This document shows, one piece after another, positions 33,633 to 42,860 of a stretch of DNA of 64,000 bases; the first letter of the stretch is position 1, and each line of letters starts with the position of its first letter. The stretch comes from an uncultured Actinomyces sp. Lineage in GTDB: Bacteria > Actinomycetota > Actinomycetes > Actinomycetales > Actinomycetaceae. The notes beneath the pieces were generated by a model. That model was not told the origin of the DNA and made no database searches. It worked only from the letters and a program-made list of their open reading frames with translations. A program made the position numbers and the translations under genes. The DNA is taken from contig URAS01000008.1 in assembly GCA_900545825.1 (NCBI GenBank), positions 1-64,000 of the forward strand, in the 5' to 3' direction.

Positions 33633-35411
33633 ATGATCCGCGCATTCGCTACTGCCGATATCCGTGAGGCTGAATATGCCCTCGTCCAGAAGGCGCCGAC
33701 CGACCAGCTGATGAAGAAAGCGGCTGGCGCGGTGGCCGAGACGTGTGCGCAGCTCGTCAGTGTCCGTCGCGGCGCTTCCGTCGCGGCGTCCCCGACCTCT
33801 CGGGGTGCGGCAACCGGCCGCGTCGTGGCCCTGGTCGGCGGCGGAGACAACGGCGGCGACGCCCTCTATGCGCTGGCGTTCCTCGCACGCGGGGGCACGC
33901 GGACGGATGCGGTCATCCTCTCGGAGCACCCGCACGAACGCGGCCTGCGGGCCGCCGAGGCGGCGGGTGTCACCATTCATCGGCCGGACCTGGCCGAGGC
34001 GCCCAGGCGCCTGGCGGTCTCGGTCGCGCGCGTCGTGTCGGGGTGCGACGTCGTCGTCGACGGCCTCGTGGGAACGGGGGCGAGCGGCGCCCTGCGGGAG
34101 CCGCTGTCGAGCGTCGTCGACGTCCTCGCCCAGGCCCTCCGCGACGCCGGGTCGCGGCTGGGGCGCGGGCACCGGTTGGGTGGCGACGAGCATCGTCATG
34201 CCGGGTCGACCGGCCAGCCGGCCAAGCGTCCCCACGTCGTCGCCGTCGACATCCCCTCGGGTCTGGGTGGCGAGGACGGCCAGGTCGCCGGGCCCCACCT
34301 GGTCGCCGACGTCACGGTGACCATGGGGGCCGTGAAACCGTCGGCCCTCCTCGCGCCCGCGTGCTACTCGGTCGGCCAGGTTCGCGTGTGCGACCTCGGG
34401 CTGCCGCTGCCGCCGTCGGTCGCCAAAGTGACGTCGCTCGAGGCCGGCGACGTCGGCTGCATCCTCGAGGCGCCCAATCAGCGCGACCACAAGTACACGC
34501 GCGGCGTCGTCGCCGTCCTCGCCGGGTCGCGGGAGTATCCGCTGACCGGCGTTATGTGCGTCGAGGCGGCGGCCCGCGCCGGCGCCGGCATGGTCCGCTA
34601 CTTTGGCCCCGACGAGGCGGCGCTGGCCGTCCTCACCCGCATCCCCGAGGTCGTCACGGCGCGCGGCCGCTTCCAAAGCGCCCTCGTGGGCCCGGGCCTG
34701 GCCAGCCAGGACGAACAGCGCGTCGCCGAGGCCCGCGAGATCGTCCGCCAGGCGAAGGCCGCCCACCTGCCCGTCGTCATCGACGCGGGCGCGCTCGACG
34801 CGTGGAACCGCCTGCTGGCAACTGTCCCCGAGCAGCTGCCGGGGCCCCAGGCCGTCCTCACGCCCCACGCGGGCGAGGCCGCCCGCCTATTGTCGCGTCT
34901 GGGCGAGGGCCGCACGCGCGGGGGAGTCTCGCGCGCCGAAGTCGAGGAACGCCCCGCCTACTGGGCCGGCGTCCTCGCGAAGGAAACGGGCTGCGTCATC
35001 GTCTGCAAGGGCGCGGCCACGACGATTTGTGCGCCCAGCGGCGACCTCGTCGTCCAACGCCACGCGCCCGCGTGGACGGGCACTGCGGGGTCGGGTGACG
35101 TCCTGGCCGGGACGATCGCGTCCGTGCTCGCGGGTGGCCAGGCGCGCGCCGAGCAGGCGGGTCGCCAGTTGAGCCAGTCCGACCTCGTCCAGGCGGCCGC
35201 CGCCGGCGTGTGGCTGCACGGCCAGGCTGCCCGCATCGCCTGCGGCCTCGACCCCTACGCGCAGCCGATCGGCTACATCGCCGGGCACGAGATTCCCACG
35301 CCCGAACCGCCCGGCGCCGGAGCACCGATCGTCGCCACCGATATCGCCGAGGCTCTTCCACGAGCCGTTTCGCTGGCGCTCGCGGCCGGCCCGCTCCGCT
35401 ACGCTGGATAG
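33633..35411 (+). CDS. nnr: bifunctional NAD(P)HX epimerase / ADP-dependent NAD(P)HX dehydratase
   Basis: The enzyme repairs hydrated NADH and NADPH. The 592 residues hold an N-terminal YjeF_N epimerase domain (GGGDNGGDALYALAFLARGG, VDGLVGTGASG, VAVDIPSGL) and a C-terminal carbohydrate-kinase-like dehydratase domain (LAGSREYPLTG, TPHAGEAARLL, AGSGDVLAGTIASVLAGG). A His/Gly/Arg-rich insertion lies in the epimerase half near residue 180. TAGACT (33620-33625) seven bases before the ATG indicates a leaderless transcript. It starts 23 bases after glmS and abuts alr. Confidence 0.94.
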   Translation: MIRAFATADIREAEYALVQKAPTDQLMKKAAGAVAETCAQLVSVRRGASVAASPTSRGAATGRVVALVGGGDNGGDALYALAFLARGGTRTDAVILSEHPHERGLRAAEAAGVTIHRPDLAEAPRRLAVSVARVVSGCDVVVDGLVGTGASGALREPLSSVVDVLAQALRDAGSRLGRGHRLGGDEHRHAGSTGQPAKRPHVVAVDIPSGLGGEDGQVAGPHLVADVTVTMGAVKPSALLAPACYSVGQVRVCDLGLPLPPSVAKVTSLEAGDVGCILEAPNQRDHKYTRGVVAVLAGSREYPLTGVMCVEAAARAGAGMVRYFGPDEAALAVLTRIPEVVTARGRFQSALVGPGLASQDEQRVAEAREIVRQAKAAHLPVVIDAGALDAWNRLLATVPEQLPGPQAVLTPHAGEAARLLSRLGEGRTRGGVSRAEVEERPAYWAGVLAKETGCVIVCKGAATTICAPSGDLVVQRHAPAWTGTAGSGDVLAGTIASVLAGGQARAEQAGRQLSQSDLVQAAAAGVWLHGQAARIACGLDPYAQPIGYIAGHEIPTPEPPGAGAPIVATDIAEALPRAVSLALAAGPLRYAG

Positions 35412-36632
35412 GTGACTATTTCCATGCCGGCCGCCTGGCCCACCCCGGGTCGCGACCTTGAACCCGACCGTGGCCGGTTCCCGGCGCGTCTCATTATTGA
35501 TCCGTCTGCCATCACGGCGAACATCGAAGCGCTCGCCGCTCTCAGTGACGCGGTGCCGCTGGCGATCGTTAAGGCGAACGCCTACGGGCACGGCATCGAC
35601 TTGGCGGCGCGTGCCGCCCTCGACGCGGGGTGCCGGTGGTTCGGCGTTGCCCAGGCCGAGGAGGCGTTGCGGCTGGCCGCCCTCCTGAAGCAGTGGGGCG
35701 AGGACGGCCATATCCTCACGTGGATCGTCCGGCCCGGCGAATGGGCGCCCTTGGTCGAGGCCGGCGTCGACATCACGGTGTCCGAGGTCGGCCAGGTCCT
35801 CGACGTCGCGGCCGCGGCGGCGGGGCTCGAGCGGACGGCCCGCATCCACCTGAAGATCGACACGGGGATGTCGCGCGGTGGCGCGTCGGCGGCGGACTTT
35901 TCGCGGCTGGTCGCCGCGGCCCGCCAGGCCCAAGATGTCGGACACTGCGAGGTCGTCGGCCTGTGGTCGCACCTCTCGCGCGCGGACGATCCCAGCGAGG
36001 GCGGCCTCGCCCAAACCCGTCTGGCCGAGCAGGAGTTTGTGGCCGCGCGCGACCAGATGGTCGCGGCGGGCCTGACGCCTAGGGTGTGTCACCTGGCGGC
36101 GACGGCGGGCGGCCTGTGGCACGAGTCGACGCGGTTCGACCTCGTGCGGTGGGGGATTTCGCAGTACGGCTACGCTCCGAACCCCGAGATGCCGCTGCCG
36201 GTTCGCCTGCGTCCGGCGATGCGCCTGGAGGCCCAGCTCACGCTGGTCAAGCGGGTCGCGGCCGGGCGGCCTGTGTCGTATGGCGGCACGGTGACGCTCG
36301 ACGAGGACCGCTGGCTGGGCATCGTCCCGGTCGGCTACGCGAACGGCATTCCGCGGTTGGCGTCGAATCGCGCGTGGGTCGGCATTAACGGCCAGCGCTG
36401 CCGCCAACTCGGGCGGATTTGCATGGACCAGATGGTCGTCGACCTGGGGCCGGCGGACGCGGAGCCGGTGGGTCACGTCGGTGACCTCTGCGACGTCCTC
36501 GGAGGCAGCGGACCCGACGCCGACGAGTGGGCCGAATGGGCTCAGACGATTTCCTATGAGATTCTCACCGACATCGGGCTGGGCGTGCCCCGCAGGGTCG
36601 CCGCCCCAGGTATCGGCGACGTGGCGGAGTAA
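35412..36632 (+). CDS. alr: alanine racemase
   Basis: Alr makes D-alanine for peptidoglycan with pyridoxal phosphate. In the 406 residues, PLP binds Lys54 in AIVKANAYGHG; HLKIDTGMSRGG, the GYANGIPRL block and GRICMDQMVVDLG are typical of the racemase barrel and C-terminal domain. The GTG start at 35412 directly follows the nnr stop and lies six bases after the box TACGCT (35400-35405), so it can have its own leaderless transcript. Confidence 0.95.
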   Translation: MTISMPAAWPTPGRDLEPDRGRFPARLIIDPSAITANIEALAALSDAVPLAIVKANAYGHGIDLAARAALDAGCRWFGVAQAEEALRLAALLKQWGEDGHILTWIVRPGEWAPLVEAGVDITVSEVGQVLDVAAAAAGLERTARIHLKIDTGMSRGGASAADFSRLVAAARQAQDVGHCEVVGLWSHLSRADDPSEGGLAQTRLAEQEFVAARDQMVAAGLTPRVCHLAATAGGLWHESTRFDLVRWGISQYGYAPNPEMPLPVRLRPAMRLEAQLTLVKRVAAGRPVSYGGTVTLDEDRWLGIVPVGYANGIPRLASNRAWVGINGQRCRQLGRICMDQMVVDLGPADAEPVGHVGDLCDVLGGSGPDADEWAEWAQTISYEILTDIGLGVPRRVAAPGIGDVAE

Positions 36633-36646
36633 TAAGGAGTAGGCGA

Positions 36647-37192
36647 ATGACTGAGTTGACGATAGAGCTGTCGAGCGCGGACGAGACCCAGGCCCTGGGC
36701 GAGGCGATCGCCGAGCAGCTGGCCGCGGGCGACCTCGTGATGCTTAATGGGGAGCTGGGGGCCGGAAAGACCACGCTGACCCAGGGGATTGGCCGCGGCC
36801 TGGGGGTCGTCGGCACGGTGGCGTCGCCGACGTTTATCGTCGCCCGGGTCCACCCGGCGGGGGAGCGCGGCATTTCGCTGATCCACGCCGACGCCTACCG
36901 CATCACGTCGCTGGACGACCTCGAGACCCTCGACCTCGATACGGCGTTGACGGATTCCGTCGTCGTCGTCGAATGGGGCGAGGGCCTGGTCGAGGACCTG
37001 TCGGACAACCGGTTGGAGGTCCAGATCGAGCGGGCGGTCGGCGGCGACGCGACCGAGGACGTGGACGGCGCGGTCGACCTCACGGGACTGGATCAGGGCA
37101 GCCGCACCGTGACGCTGCGCGGGGTCGGCGACCACATGGAAGCCCTCGTCGCCCATCTGGCTCAGCGCTGGGGCAGCGAGCAGAAAGGCTAG
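36647..37192 (+). CDS. tsaE: tRNA t6A biosynthesis ATPase TsaE
   Basis: TsaE is the ATPase of the complex that makes threonylcarbamoyl-adenosine 37 in tRNA. The 181 residues have the P-loop GELGAGKTTLTQGIGRGLG near residue 39, the conserved SPTFIV, HADAYRI and VVVEWGEG blocks. A Gly/Asp-rich insertion lies near residues 130-150. AAGGAG precedes the ATG, 14 bases after alr. Confidence 0.94.
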   Translation: MTELTIELSSADETQALGEAIAEQLAAGDLVMLNGELGAGKTTLTQGIGRGLGVVGTVASPTFIVARVHPAGERGISLIHADAYRITSLDDLETLDLDTALTDSVVVVEWGEGLVEDLSDNRLEVQIERAVGGDATEDVDGAVDLTGLDQGSRTVTLRGVGDHMEALVAHLAQRWGSEQKG

Positions 37193-37201
37193 GCTTGGTC
37201 C

Positions 37202-37885
37202 GTGCGATACCTGTGCATTGATACGTCCGCCGGCGCTTCGGTCGCCCTCGTCGACAGTGAATCCCCGACGCCGCTGGCTTGCGGCGCGATGGATAACCCG
37301 CGTGCGCACGCGGAAGAACTGACTCCGCTCGTCACCCGTGTTGTCGCCGATGCCGGCTTCGACACGCTGGCCGACGCGGGAATCGGCCGCGTGGCCGTCG
37401 GCACCGGGCCGGCCCCGTTCACGGGGCTGCGCGCCGGCCTCGTCACCGCCCGGACGATCGCGTGGGGCCTGGGCGTCGACGTCGTCGGCGTCCCTAGCAT
37501 CGAGGCGTTGGCCCGCGCCGTCCTCGACCTCGTCGAGCCGGGCCGCCACGTCGTCATCCTCACGGATGCGCGCCGGAAAGAGGTGTACGCGGGCCGTTAT
37601 CGGGCCGCCGGCGCCAGCGGCGTCGAGTGCCTGTGGGGCCCCGAGGTTGGCCGTGCCGCGGACCTTGCGCGCGGCTTCAACGTCGACGATCTCATCGCCG
37701 GGCCGGGCGCCCAGCTGTATGCCGAGAATTTCTCGTCGATCATGGCTCAGCCCGCCGCGGTGGACGCCGCGAACCTCGCGCGCATCGCCGAGGCCCGCCT
37801 GTCCCAGGGAGCGACGCCCAGCGACCTGGGTACCGAGCCGCTCTATCTGCGCCGCCCCGACGTGCACGTTCCCGGCAAACGATGA
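37202..37885 (+). CDS. tsaB: tRNA t6A biosynthesis protein TsaB
   Basis: TsaB is the scaffold partner of TsaD and TsaE in t6A synthesis. The 227 residues have an ASKHA-type fold with the N-terminal CIDTSAGASVAL, the helix AHAEELTPLV, and VGTGPAPFTGLRAGL. The GTG at 37202 lies six bases after TAGGCT (37190-37195, overlapping the tsaE stop), indicating leaderless initiation. Its stop overlaps rimI by four bases. Confidence 0.93.
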   Translation: MRYLCIDTSAGASVALVDSESPTPLACGAMDNPRAHAEELTPLVTRVVADAGFDTLADAGIGRVAVGTGPAPFTGLRAGLVTARTIAWGLGVDVVGVPSIEALARAVLDLVEPGRHVVILTDARRKEVYAGRYRAAGASGVECLWGPEVGRAADLARGFNVDDLIAGPGAQLYAENFSSIMAQPAAVDAANLARIAEARLSQGATPSDLGTEPLYLRRPDVHVPGKR

Positions 37886-38376
37886 CGATCGCCGAGGCCG
37901 TCCCGTCCGACGCGGCCGCCCTCGCCGCGTTTGACGCCCGAGTTTTTGGGCCGGAAGGGTGGGGCGAGCGCGCGTTTGCCGACGCGATCGCCTCCGACGC
38001 CGAGTCCGTGTGGATCCTCCGCGACGCGGCCGATCAGATCGTCGGCGTCGTCTGCTTGACGATCCTCGGCGACCAGGCCGACCTCGCCTCGCTGGCCGTG
38101 GCTCCCGACCATCGCCGCGCGGGGGTCGGCCGCCACCTCCTCGATCACGCGTTAGACGCGGCGCGGGCCGCCGGCGTCCGCGAAGTCTTCCTCGAGGTCC
38201 GCGCATCAAACGACGCCGCGCGCGCCCTCTACACCCAGCGCGGCTTCACCGTCATCGACGTGCGGCGCCGCTACTATCGGCTGCCCACCGAGGACGCCCT
38301 CGTCATGCGGGCACGCCTGACCCCGGCCGTCGGACCTGTCGGCGCCGAGGCTTGTGATCCACCCGGCCGGCCCTGA
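37882..38376 (+). CDS. rimI: ribosomal protein S18-alanine N-acetyltransferase RimI-type
   Basis: The 164-residue GNAT acetyltransferase has the acetyl-CoA motif A LASLAVAPDHRRAGVGRHLLDHAL and the C-terminal NDAARALYTQRGFTVIDVRRRYY, the RimI signature. RimI acetylates the N-terminus of ribosomal protein S18. The ATG overlaps the tsaB stop (ATGA). In many actinobacteria tsaD follows here; in this window it does not. Confidence 0.9.
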   Translation: MTIAEAVPSDAAALAAFDARVFGPEGWGERAFADAIASDAESVWILRDAADQIVGVVCLTILGDQADLASLAVAPDHRRAGVGRHLLDHALDAARAAGVREVFLEVRASNDAARALYTQRGFTVIDVRRRYYRLPTEDALVMRARLTPAVGPVGAEACDPPGRP

Positions 38377-38451
38377 TATTTTCATAAACACGACCTTGCG
38401 AATTGGGTGCCGCTTTTGGCGGGAACTCGCGCGAAAAGGCCCTCTTGCGGG

Positions 38452-38475
38452 GGCTAAAGTTCGCTGTGGTTAGCC
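38452..38475. promoter_or_regulatory. spaced inverted repeat upstream of sdhC
   Basis: GGCTAA and TTAGCC half-sites are separated by 12 bases, about 120 bases upstream of sdhC. Between it and the promoter lies a pair of overlapping CCCCG/CGGGG hairpins (38490-38525). Both sit upstream of the likely -10 box, so they would act as DNA sites rather than as an mRNA leader. Confidence 0.35.
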
Positions 38476-38595
38476 TGCGAATAGTCAAGGAAATCCCCGT
38501 GATTGCGGGGGTCACCCTGCGGGGATGCCGGATTGGTTCGGCCATCTATACCTTTAGGCCCATACAGGGCGGGCCGACCTGGATACCCTGAACCC

Positions 38596-39354
38596 GTGGC
38601 CAAGAAAAATGATGCACCTACGAAGCGGCGCTCATGGAACACCCAGGTGTTCCTCAAGCAGCTTATGGCTGTTTCCGGCGCCTTCTTCGTCATGTTTGTC
38701 CTGATGCACTCTTACGGGAACCTCAAGATCCTGTCGGGAGCCGAGACGTACAACTCGTACGCTCACCACTTGCGCACGTTCCTCACGCCGATCCTCCCGT
38801 ACGAGGGTCTGCTGTGGATCTTCCGCGTGGTCCTGCTGATCCTGATCCTCATCCACATGGGGTGCGCATTCCATCTCTGGAGCCGCGGCCGTCGCGCCCG
38901 CGGAGCCTCCTACGACAAGAAGAAGAATGTCGTCAACAACTATGCGGCCCGTACCATGATGTACGGCGGCATTTACCTGTTGATCTTCATCATCTTCCAC
39001 ATCCTCCACTTCACGACGAAGACCATCCAGATTGGTGACCACGCGAACTACAGCGCCGCCAAGCAGATGGTGGACGGCGAAGCCATCCCGGCGGCGCCGT
39101 GGAACATGATGGTGACGACGTTCAGCCCCGCCAACTGGTGGGCCCTCATCATCTACCTCGTCGCCGTCGGCTGCCTCGGCCTCCACGTCTCGCACGGTGT
39201 GTGGTCGGCGCTGCAGACCCTCGGCTGGTTGCGTGGGAACACCCGCCGCGTCATCGTCCCGATCTCGGGCATCATCGGCGCCCTCGTGTTCATCATGTTT
39301 GCGATCCCGCCGATCTACCTGATGGTGACCCAACCGGCACCGGTCGGAATCTAA
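38596..39354 (+). CDS. sdhC: succinate dehydrogenase / fumarate reductase cytochrome b558 subunit
   Basis: The 252-residue membrane anchor has five hydrophobic helices and belongs to the Bacillus-type, single-polypeptide cytochrome b family with two hemes. Candidate heme ligands are the His residues of LMHSYGN, YAHHLRTF, HMGCAFHLW, FHILHF and LHVSHGVWSALQTLGW. It carries electrons between SdhB and menaquinone. The GTG at 38596 (VAKKNDAPTKRRSW) lies six bases after TACCCT (38584-38589), so translation is probably leaderless; upstream in-frame codons lack any ribosome site. Confidence 0.93.
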   Translation: MAKKNDAPTKRRSWNTQVFLKQLMAVSGAFFVMFVLMHSYGNLKILSGAETYNSYAHHLRTFLTPILPYEGLLWIFRVVLLILILIHMGCAFHLWSRGRRARGASYDKKKNVVNNYAARTMMYGGIYLLIFIIFHILHFTTKTIQIGDHANYSAAKQMVDGEAIPAAPWNMMVTTFSPANWWALIIYLVAVGCLGLHVSHGVWSALQTLGWLRGNTRRVIVPISGIIGALVFIMFAIPPIYLMVTQPAPVGI

Positions 39355-39375
39355 AGGAAGAGGGGAGTAATCATC

Positions 39376-41355
39376 ATGTCTGACACTCTGATTGACGGCC
39401 TGTACCGCGAAGGCGAAAAGATCGCGGATACCAAGGCGCCCCTCGACGTTCCTCTGGCGCAGTGCTGGAGCCAGCGCAAGTTCAACACGCCGCTGGTCAA
39501 CCCGGCTAACCGCCGCCACATGAAGATCATCGTCGTCGGCACCGGCCTCGCCGGTGGTGCTGCCGCCGCCTCGCTGGGCGAGATGGGGTACCACGTCGAC
39601 GCGTTCTTCTACCAGGATTCGGCGCGCCGCGCCCACTCGATCGCCGCCCAGGGCGGTATCAACGCGGCCAAGAACTACCGCAACGACAATGACTCGGTCT
39701 ACCGCCTGTTCTACGACACGGTGAAGGGCGGCGACTACCGCGCCCGTGAGACCAACGTCTACCGTCTGGCCGAGGTCAGCGCGGCGATTATCGACCAGTG
39801 CGTCGCCCAGGGCGTCCCGTTCGCCCGCGAATACGGCGGCCTGCTCGACAACCGCTCGTTCGGTGGTGTCCAGGTGTCGCGTACGTTCTACGCTCGTGGC
39901 CAGACGGGGCAGCAGCTCCTCATCGGCGCCTACCAGGCGATGGAACGCCAGGTTCGCGCCGGCACGGTCCACGAGCACCCGCGCCACGAAATGGTCGAGC
40001 TCATCCTCCACGAGGGTCGTGCCCGCGGCATCGTCGCCCGTGACATGTCGACCGGCGAACTCGAGACGTACACGGCTAACTGCGTGGTCCTCGCGACCGG
40101 CGGTTACGGCAACGTCTTCTTCCTGTCGACCAACGCGATGGGTTGCAACGGCACCGCCGCGTGGCGTGCACACCGCAAGGGCGCCTACTTCGCCAACCCG
40201 TGCTACACGCAGATCCACCCGACCTGCATCCCGCAGCACGGCGACCAGCAGTCGAAGCTGACCCTGATGTCGGAGTCGCTGCGTAATGACGGTCGTATTT
40301 GGGTTCCGAAGAAGAAGGAAGACTGCAAGAAGGATCCTCGCGAGATTCCGGAAGAAGATCGCGACTACTACCTCGAGCGGATCTACCCGTCGTTCGGTAA
40401 CCTCGTCCCGCGTGACATCGCGTCGCGTCAGGCGAAGAATATGTGCGACGAGGGTCGTGGCGTCGGCCCGGAGATCGACGGTGTCGCCCGTGGCGTCTAC
40501 CTCGACTTCTCCGATGCGATCAACCGTATGGGCCGCGACGCGGTCTCGGCCAAGTACGGCAACCTGTTCGACATGTACCAGCGCATTACGGACGACAACC
40601 CGTACGAGGTCCCGATGCGTATCTACCCGGCCGTCCACTACACGATGGGTGGCGTCTGGGTCGACTACGACCTCGAGACGACGATCCCCGGCCTCTACAT
40701 GGCTGGCGAGTGCAACTTCTCGGACCACGGCGCCAACCGCCTGGGTGCGTCCGCCCTCATGCAGGGCCTGTCGGACGGCTACTGGGTCATCCCGAACACC
40801 GTCAACGCCTACCTGGCGAAGACGCTGGCCTGGAAGGACCTCGAGCCCACCGATCCCGACGTTGTCGCGGCGAAGGAAGAGGCACAGGCCCGTATCGACA
40901 AGCTCATGTCGATCGACGGCACGCGCTCGGTCGACTCCTTCCACAAGGAGCTCGGCAAGATCATGTGGGAGTACTGCGGTATGTCCCGTAACGCCGAGGG
41001 CCTGAAGAAGGCGATCGGCATGATCCGCGAGCTGCGTGCCGAGTTCTGGACGAACGTCCGGATCCCCGGCAAGGCCAAGGGCGAGATGAACCAGTCGCTC
41101 GAGAAGGCCGGCCGCGTCGCCGACTTCCTCGAACTGGGCGAGCTCATGTGCATCGATGCGTATCACCGCAACGAGTCGTGTGGCGGTCACTTCCGCGAGG
41201 AGTACCAGACCGAAGAGGGCGAAGCCCTGCGTGACGACCAGAACTACTGCTACGTCGCGGCCTGGGAGTGGACTGGCGAAGGCCAGCCGCCGATCCTCCA
41301 CAAGGAAGATCTCATCTACAACAACATCGAACTGAAACAGCGGAGCTACAAGTGA
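39376..41355 (+). CDS. sdhA: succinate dehydrogenase / fumarate reductase flavoprotein subunit
   Basis: The 659 residues bind FAD covalently through the His of ARRAHSIAAQGGINAAKNY and carry the catalytic region with QIHPTCIPQHG, the active-site Arg in YPAVHYTMGGVWVDY and the ending region GECNFSDHGANRLGASALMQGL. It interconverts succinate and fumarate; with menaquinone and a b558 anchor the complex can run in either direction. AGGAAGAGGGGAG precedes the ATG. The stop overlaps the sdhB GTG. Confidence 0.96.
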   Translation: MSDTLIDGLYREGEKIADTKAPLDVPLAQCWSQRKFNTPLVNPANRRHMKIIVVGTGLAGGAAAASLGEMGYHVDAFFYQDSARRAHSIAAQGGINAAKNYRNDNDSVYRLFYDTVKGGDYRARETNVYRLAEVSAAIIDQCVAQGVPFAREYGGLLDNRSFGGVQVSRTFYARGQTGQQLLIGAYQAMERQVRAGTVHEHPRHEMVELILHEGRARGIVARDMSTGELETYTANCVVLATGGYGNVFFLSTNAMGCNGTAAWRAHRKGAYFANPCYTQIHPTCIPQHGDQQSKLTLMSESLRNDGRIWVPKKKEDCKKDPREIPEEDRDYYLERIYPSFGNLVPRDIASRQAKNMCDEGRGVGPEIDGVARGVYLDFSDAINRMGRDAVSAKYGNLFDMYQRITDDNPYEVPMRIYPAVHYTMGGVWVDYDLETTIPGLYMAGECNFSDHGANRLGASALMQGLSDGYWVIPNTVNAYLAKTLAWKDLEPTDPDVVAAKEEAQARIDKLMSIDGTRSVDSFHKELGKIMWEYCGMSRNAEGLKKAIGMIRELRAEFWTNVRIPGKAKGEMNQSLEKAGRVADFLELGELMCIDAYHRNESCGGHFREEYQTEEGEALRDDQNYCYVAAWEWTGEGQPPILHKEDLIYNNIELKQRSYK

Positions 41356-42104
41356 ACATCACACTCAGGATTTGGCGGCAATCGTCCCCGGATGCCGAGG
41401 GCGCCATTCACGAATACGAAGTCCGCGGTGTCAGTGAGGCCTCTTCGTTCTTGGAGATGCTCGACATCCTCAACGAGGAGCTGTTCGCCCGCGGCGAGGA
41501 GCCGGTGGCGTTCGACTCCGACTGCCGTGAGGGCATCTGCGGTATGTGTGGCCTCGTCATCAACGGCGTGCCGCACGGCAACGACTACCACGACAACGGG
41601 ACGACATGCCAGCTGCACATGCGGCACTTCAAGGACGGCGACACGATCACCATCGAGCCGTGGCGTTCGACCGCGTTCCCGGTGATCAAGGACCTCGTTG
41701 TCAACCGTGCGGCCCTCGACCGCATCATCCAGGCGGGCGGCTACATCTCGGTGAACACCGGTGGTGCGCCGGACGCCCACTCGGTCCCGGTCCCGAAGGA
41801 CAACGCGGACAAGGCGTTCGAGGCTGCGGCCTGCATCGGCTGCGGCGCGTGCGTCGCCGCGTGCCCGAACGGTTCGGCCATGCTGTTCACGTCGGCGAAG
41901 GTCACTCACCTTGGCCTGCTCCCGCAGGGCAAGCCCGAGAACTTGAAGCGCGTGACGGACATGATGAACCAGATGGATGCCGAGGGCTTCGGCGGCTGCA
42001 CGAACTACGGTGAGTGCTCGGCCGTGTGCCCGAAGGACATTCCGCTGGACGTCATCTCGACGCTCAACCGCCAGCTCGGCAAGGCGTTCTTCAAGGGCGT
42101 GTAA
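41352..42104 (+). CDS. sdhB: succinate dehydrogenase / fumarate reductase iron-sulphur subunit
   Basis: The 250 residues bind three clusters: 2Fe-2S (CREGICGMCG ... TTCQLHM), 4Fe-4S (CIGCGACVAACPNGS) and 3Fe-4S (CTNYGECSAVCPKDIP). It links SdhA to the cytochrome. The GTG start overlaps the sdhA stop (GTGA). A hairpin terminator follows 18 bases after the stop. Confidence 0.96.
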   Translation: MNITLRIWRQSSPDAEGAIHEYEVRGVSEASSFLEMLDILNEELFARGEEPVAFDSDCREGICGMCGLVINGVPHGNDYHDNGTTCQLHMRHFKDGDTITIEPWRSTAFPVIKDLVVNRAALDRIIQAGGYISVNTGGAPDAHSVPVPKDNADKAFEAAACIGCGACVAACPNGSAMLFTSAKVTHLGLLPQGKPENLKRVTDMMNQMDAEGFGGCTNYGECSAVCPKDIPLDVISTLNRQLGKAFFKGV

Positions 42105-42121
42105 GCGCCCCTCGTGGCCAC

Positions 42122-42166
42122 CAGCGGCGGCACTCCCTCGTCTCAGAGGGGTGCCGCCGCTGTTTG
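42122..42166 (+). terminator. terminator of sdhCAB
   Basis: A 17-base arm pair (starting CAGCGGCGGCACT and its near-complement, one mismatch) with a short loop is followed by TTTGCC. Confidence 0.8.
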
Positions 42167-42374
42167 CCTATAGACCTCAGTGAGGATGACAGGGTAATGC
42201 GGCGCCGACGGTGCACCGTTGGGTCGGGCCTGGGCCGTGGTTTTGCCCGCATTCTGGGTGTGCGGCTGGTCGGCGTTTCCATGCACAGCGCCACTCGCTC
42301 GAATCGCACAGGACGGCGCTGCCGGGATCGGCTTCTTTTCGCCTGGGCAACGCCGGTAAAAGTGAGCCGGCGAC

Positions 42375-42860
42375 GTGGAAGTCAAGCGGCTCAGTCGCGT
42401 TTTCGTCGGTGGCATGTGCATGCTGCCGGCGATCGTCGTTAACGCCATGGCGTTCCCCTGGGCATTCCTGACGTTCGCCTTCTTCGCGGTGACGGGCAGG
42501 CTGCTGCCGCTCATCATCTTCCACTTCCTCCACGACTACATGATCAGCCTGGAGATTGGCCCGCGGTGGGACACATGGATGCACCACGTCGAACCGGCAT
42601 TAACGGTCGTCGGGTGGCTGCTGATCGTGTGGTGGCTGTGTGGATGGCGGCGCTTCACCTACTGGCAACGGGCCGCCGGCCTGGGCCTACAGCCGCTCGA
42701 GGAGGTAGTCGAGGCACGCCGTGAGGGCGCGGAGGTCCTCGGGGGCGATCGTCGGGAAGCAGCCGACCCGGATCTGGTTGGCGCCGACGCCCCGGTAGGG
42801 GCCGACGTCGAGAATCCCGTTGTCGCGCAACGCGGCGATGAGCGCGGGTGCACTGACTGA
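42375..42860 (+). pseudogene. remnant of a membrane protein (possibly CPBP protease-like), reading into serC antisense
   Basis: The frame encodes about 100 plausible residues with two or three membrane helices: a hydrophobic stretch ending in AFFAVTGRLLPLIIFHFLHDYM, then a helix VVGWLLIVWWLCGW. The TGRLLPLIIFHFLHD part resembles the last helix of CPBP-type intramembrane proteases, but the glutamate motif expected upstream is absent. The remaining about 58 codons run antisense through the 3' end of serC, which suggests the original C-terminus and stop are lost. There is no good ribosome site at the GTG start. The region 42167-42374 before it holds nothing I can name. Confidence 0.4.
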
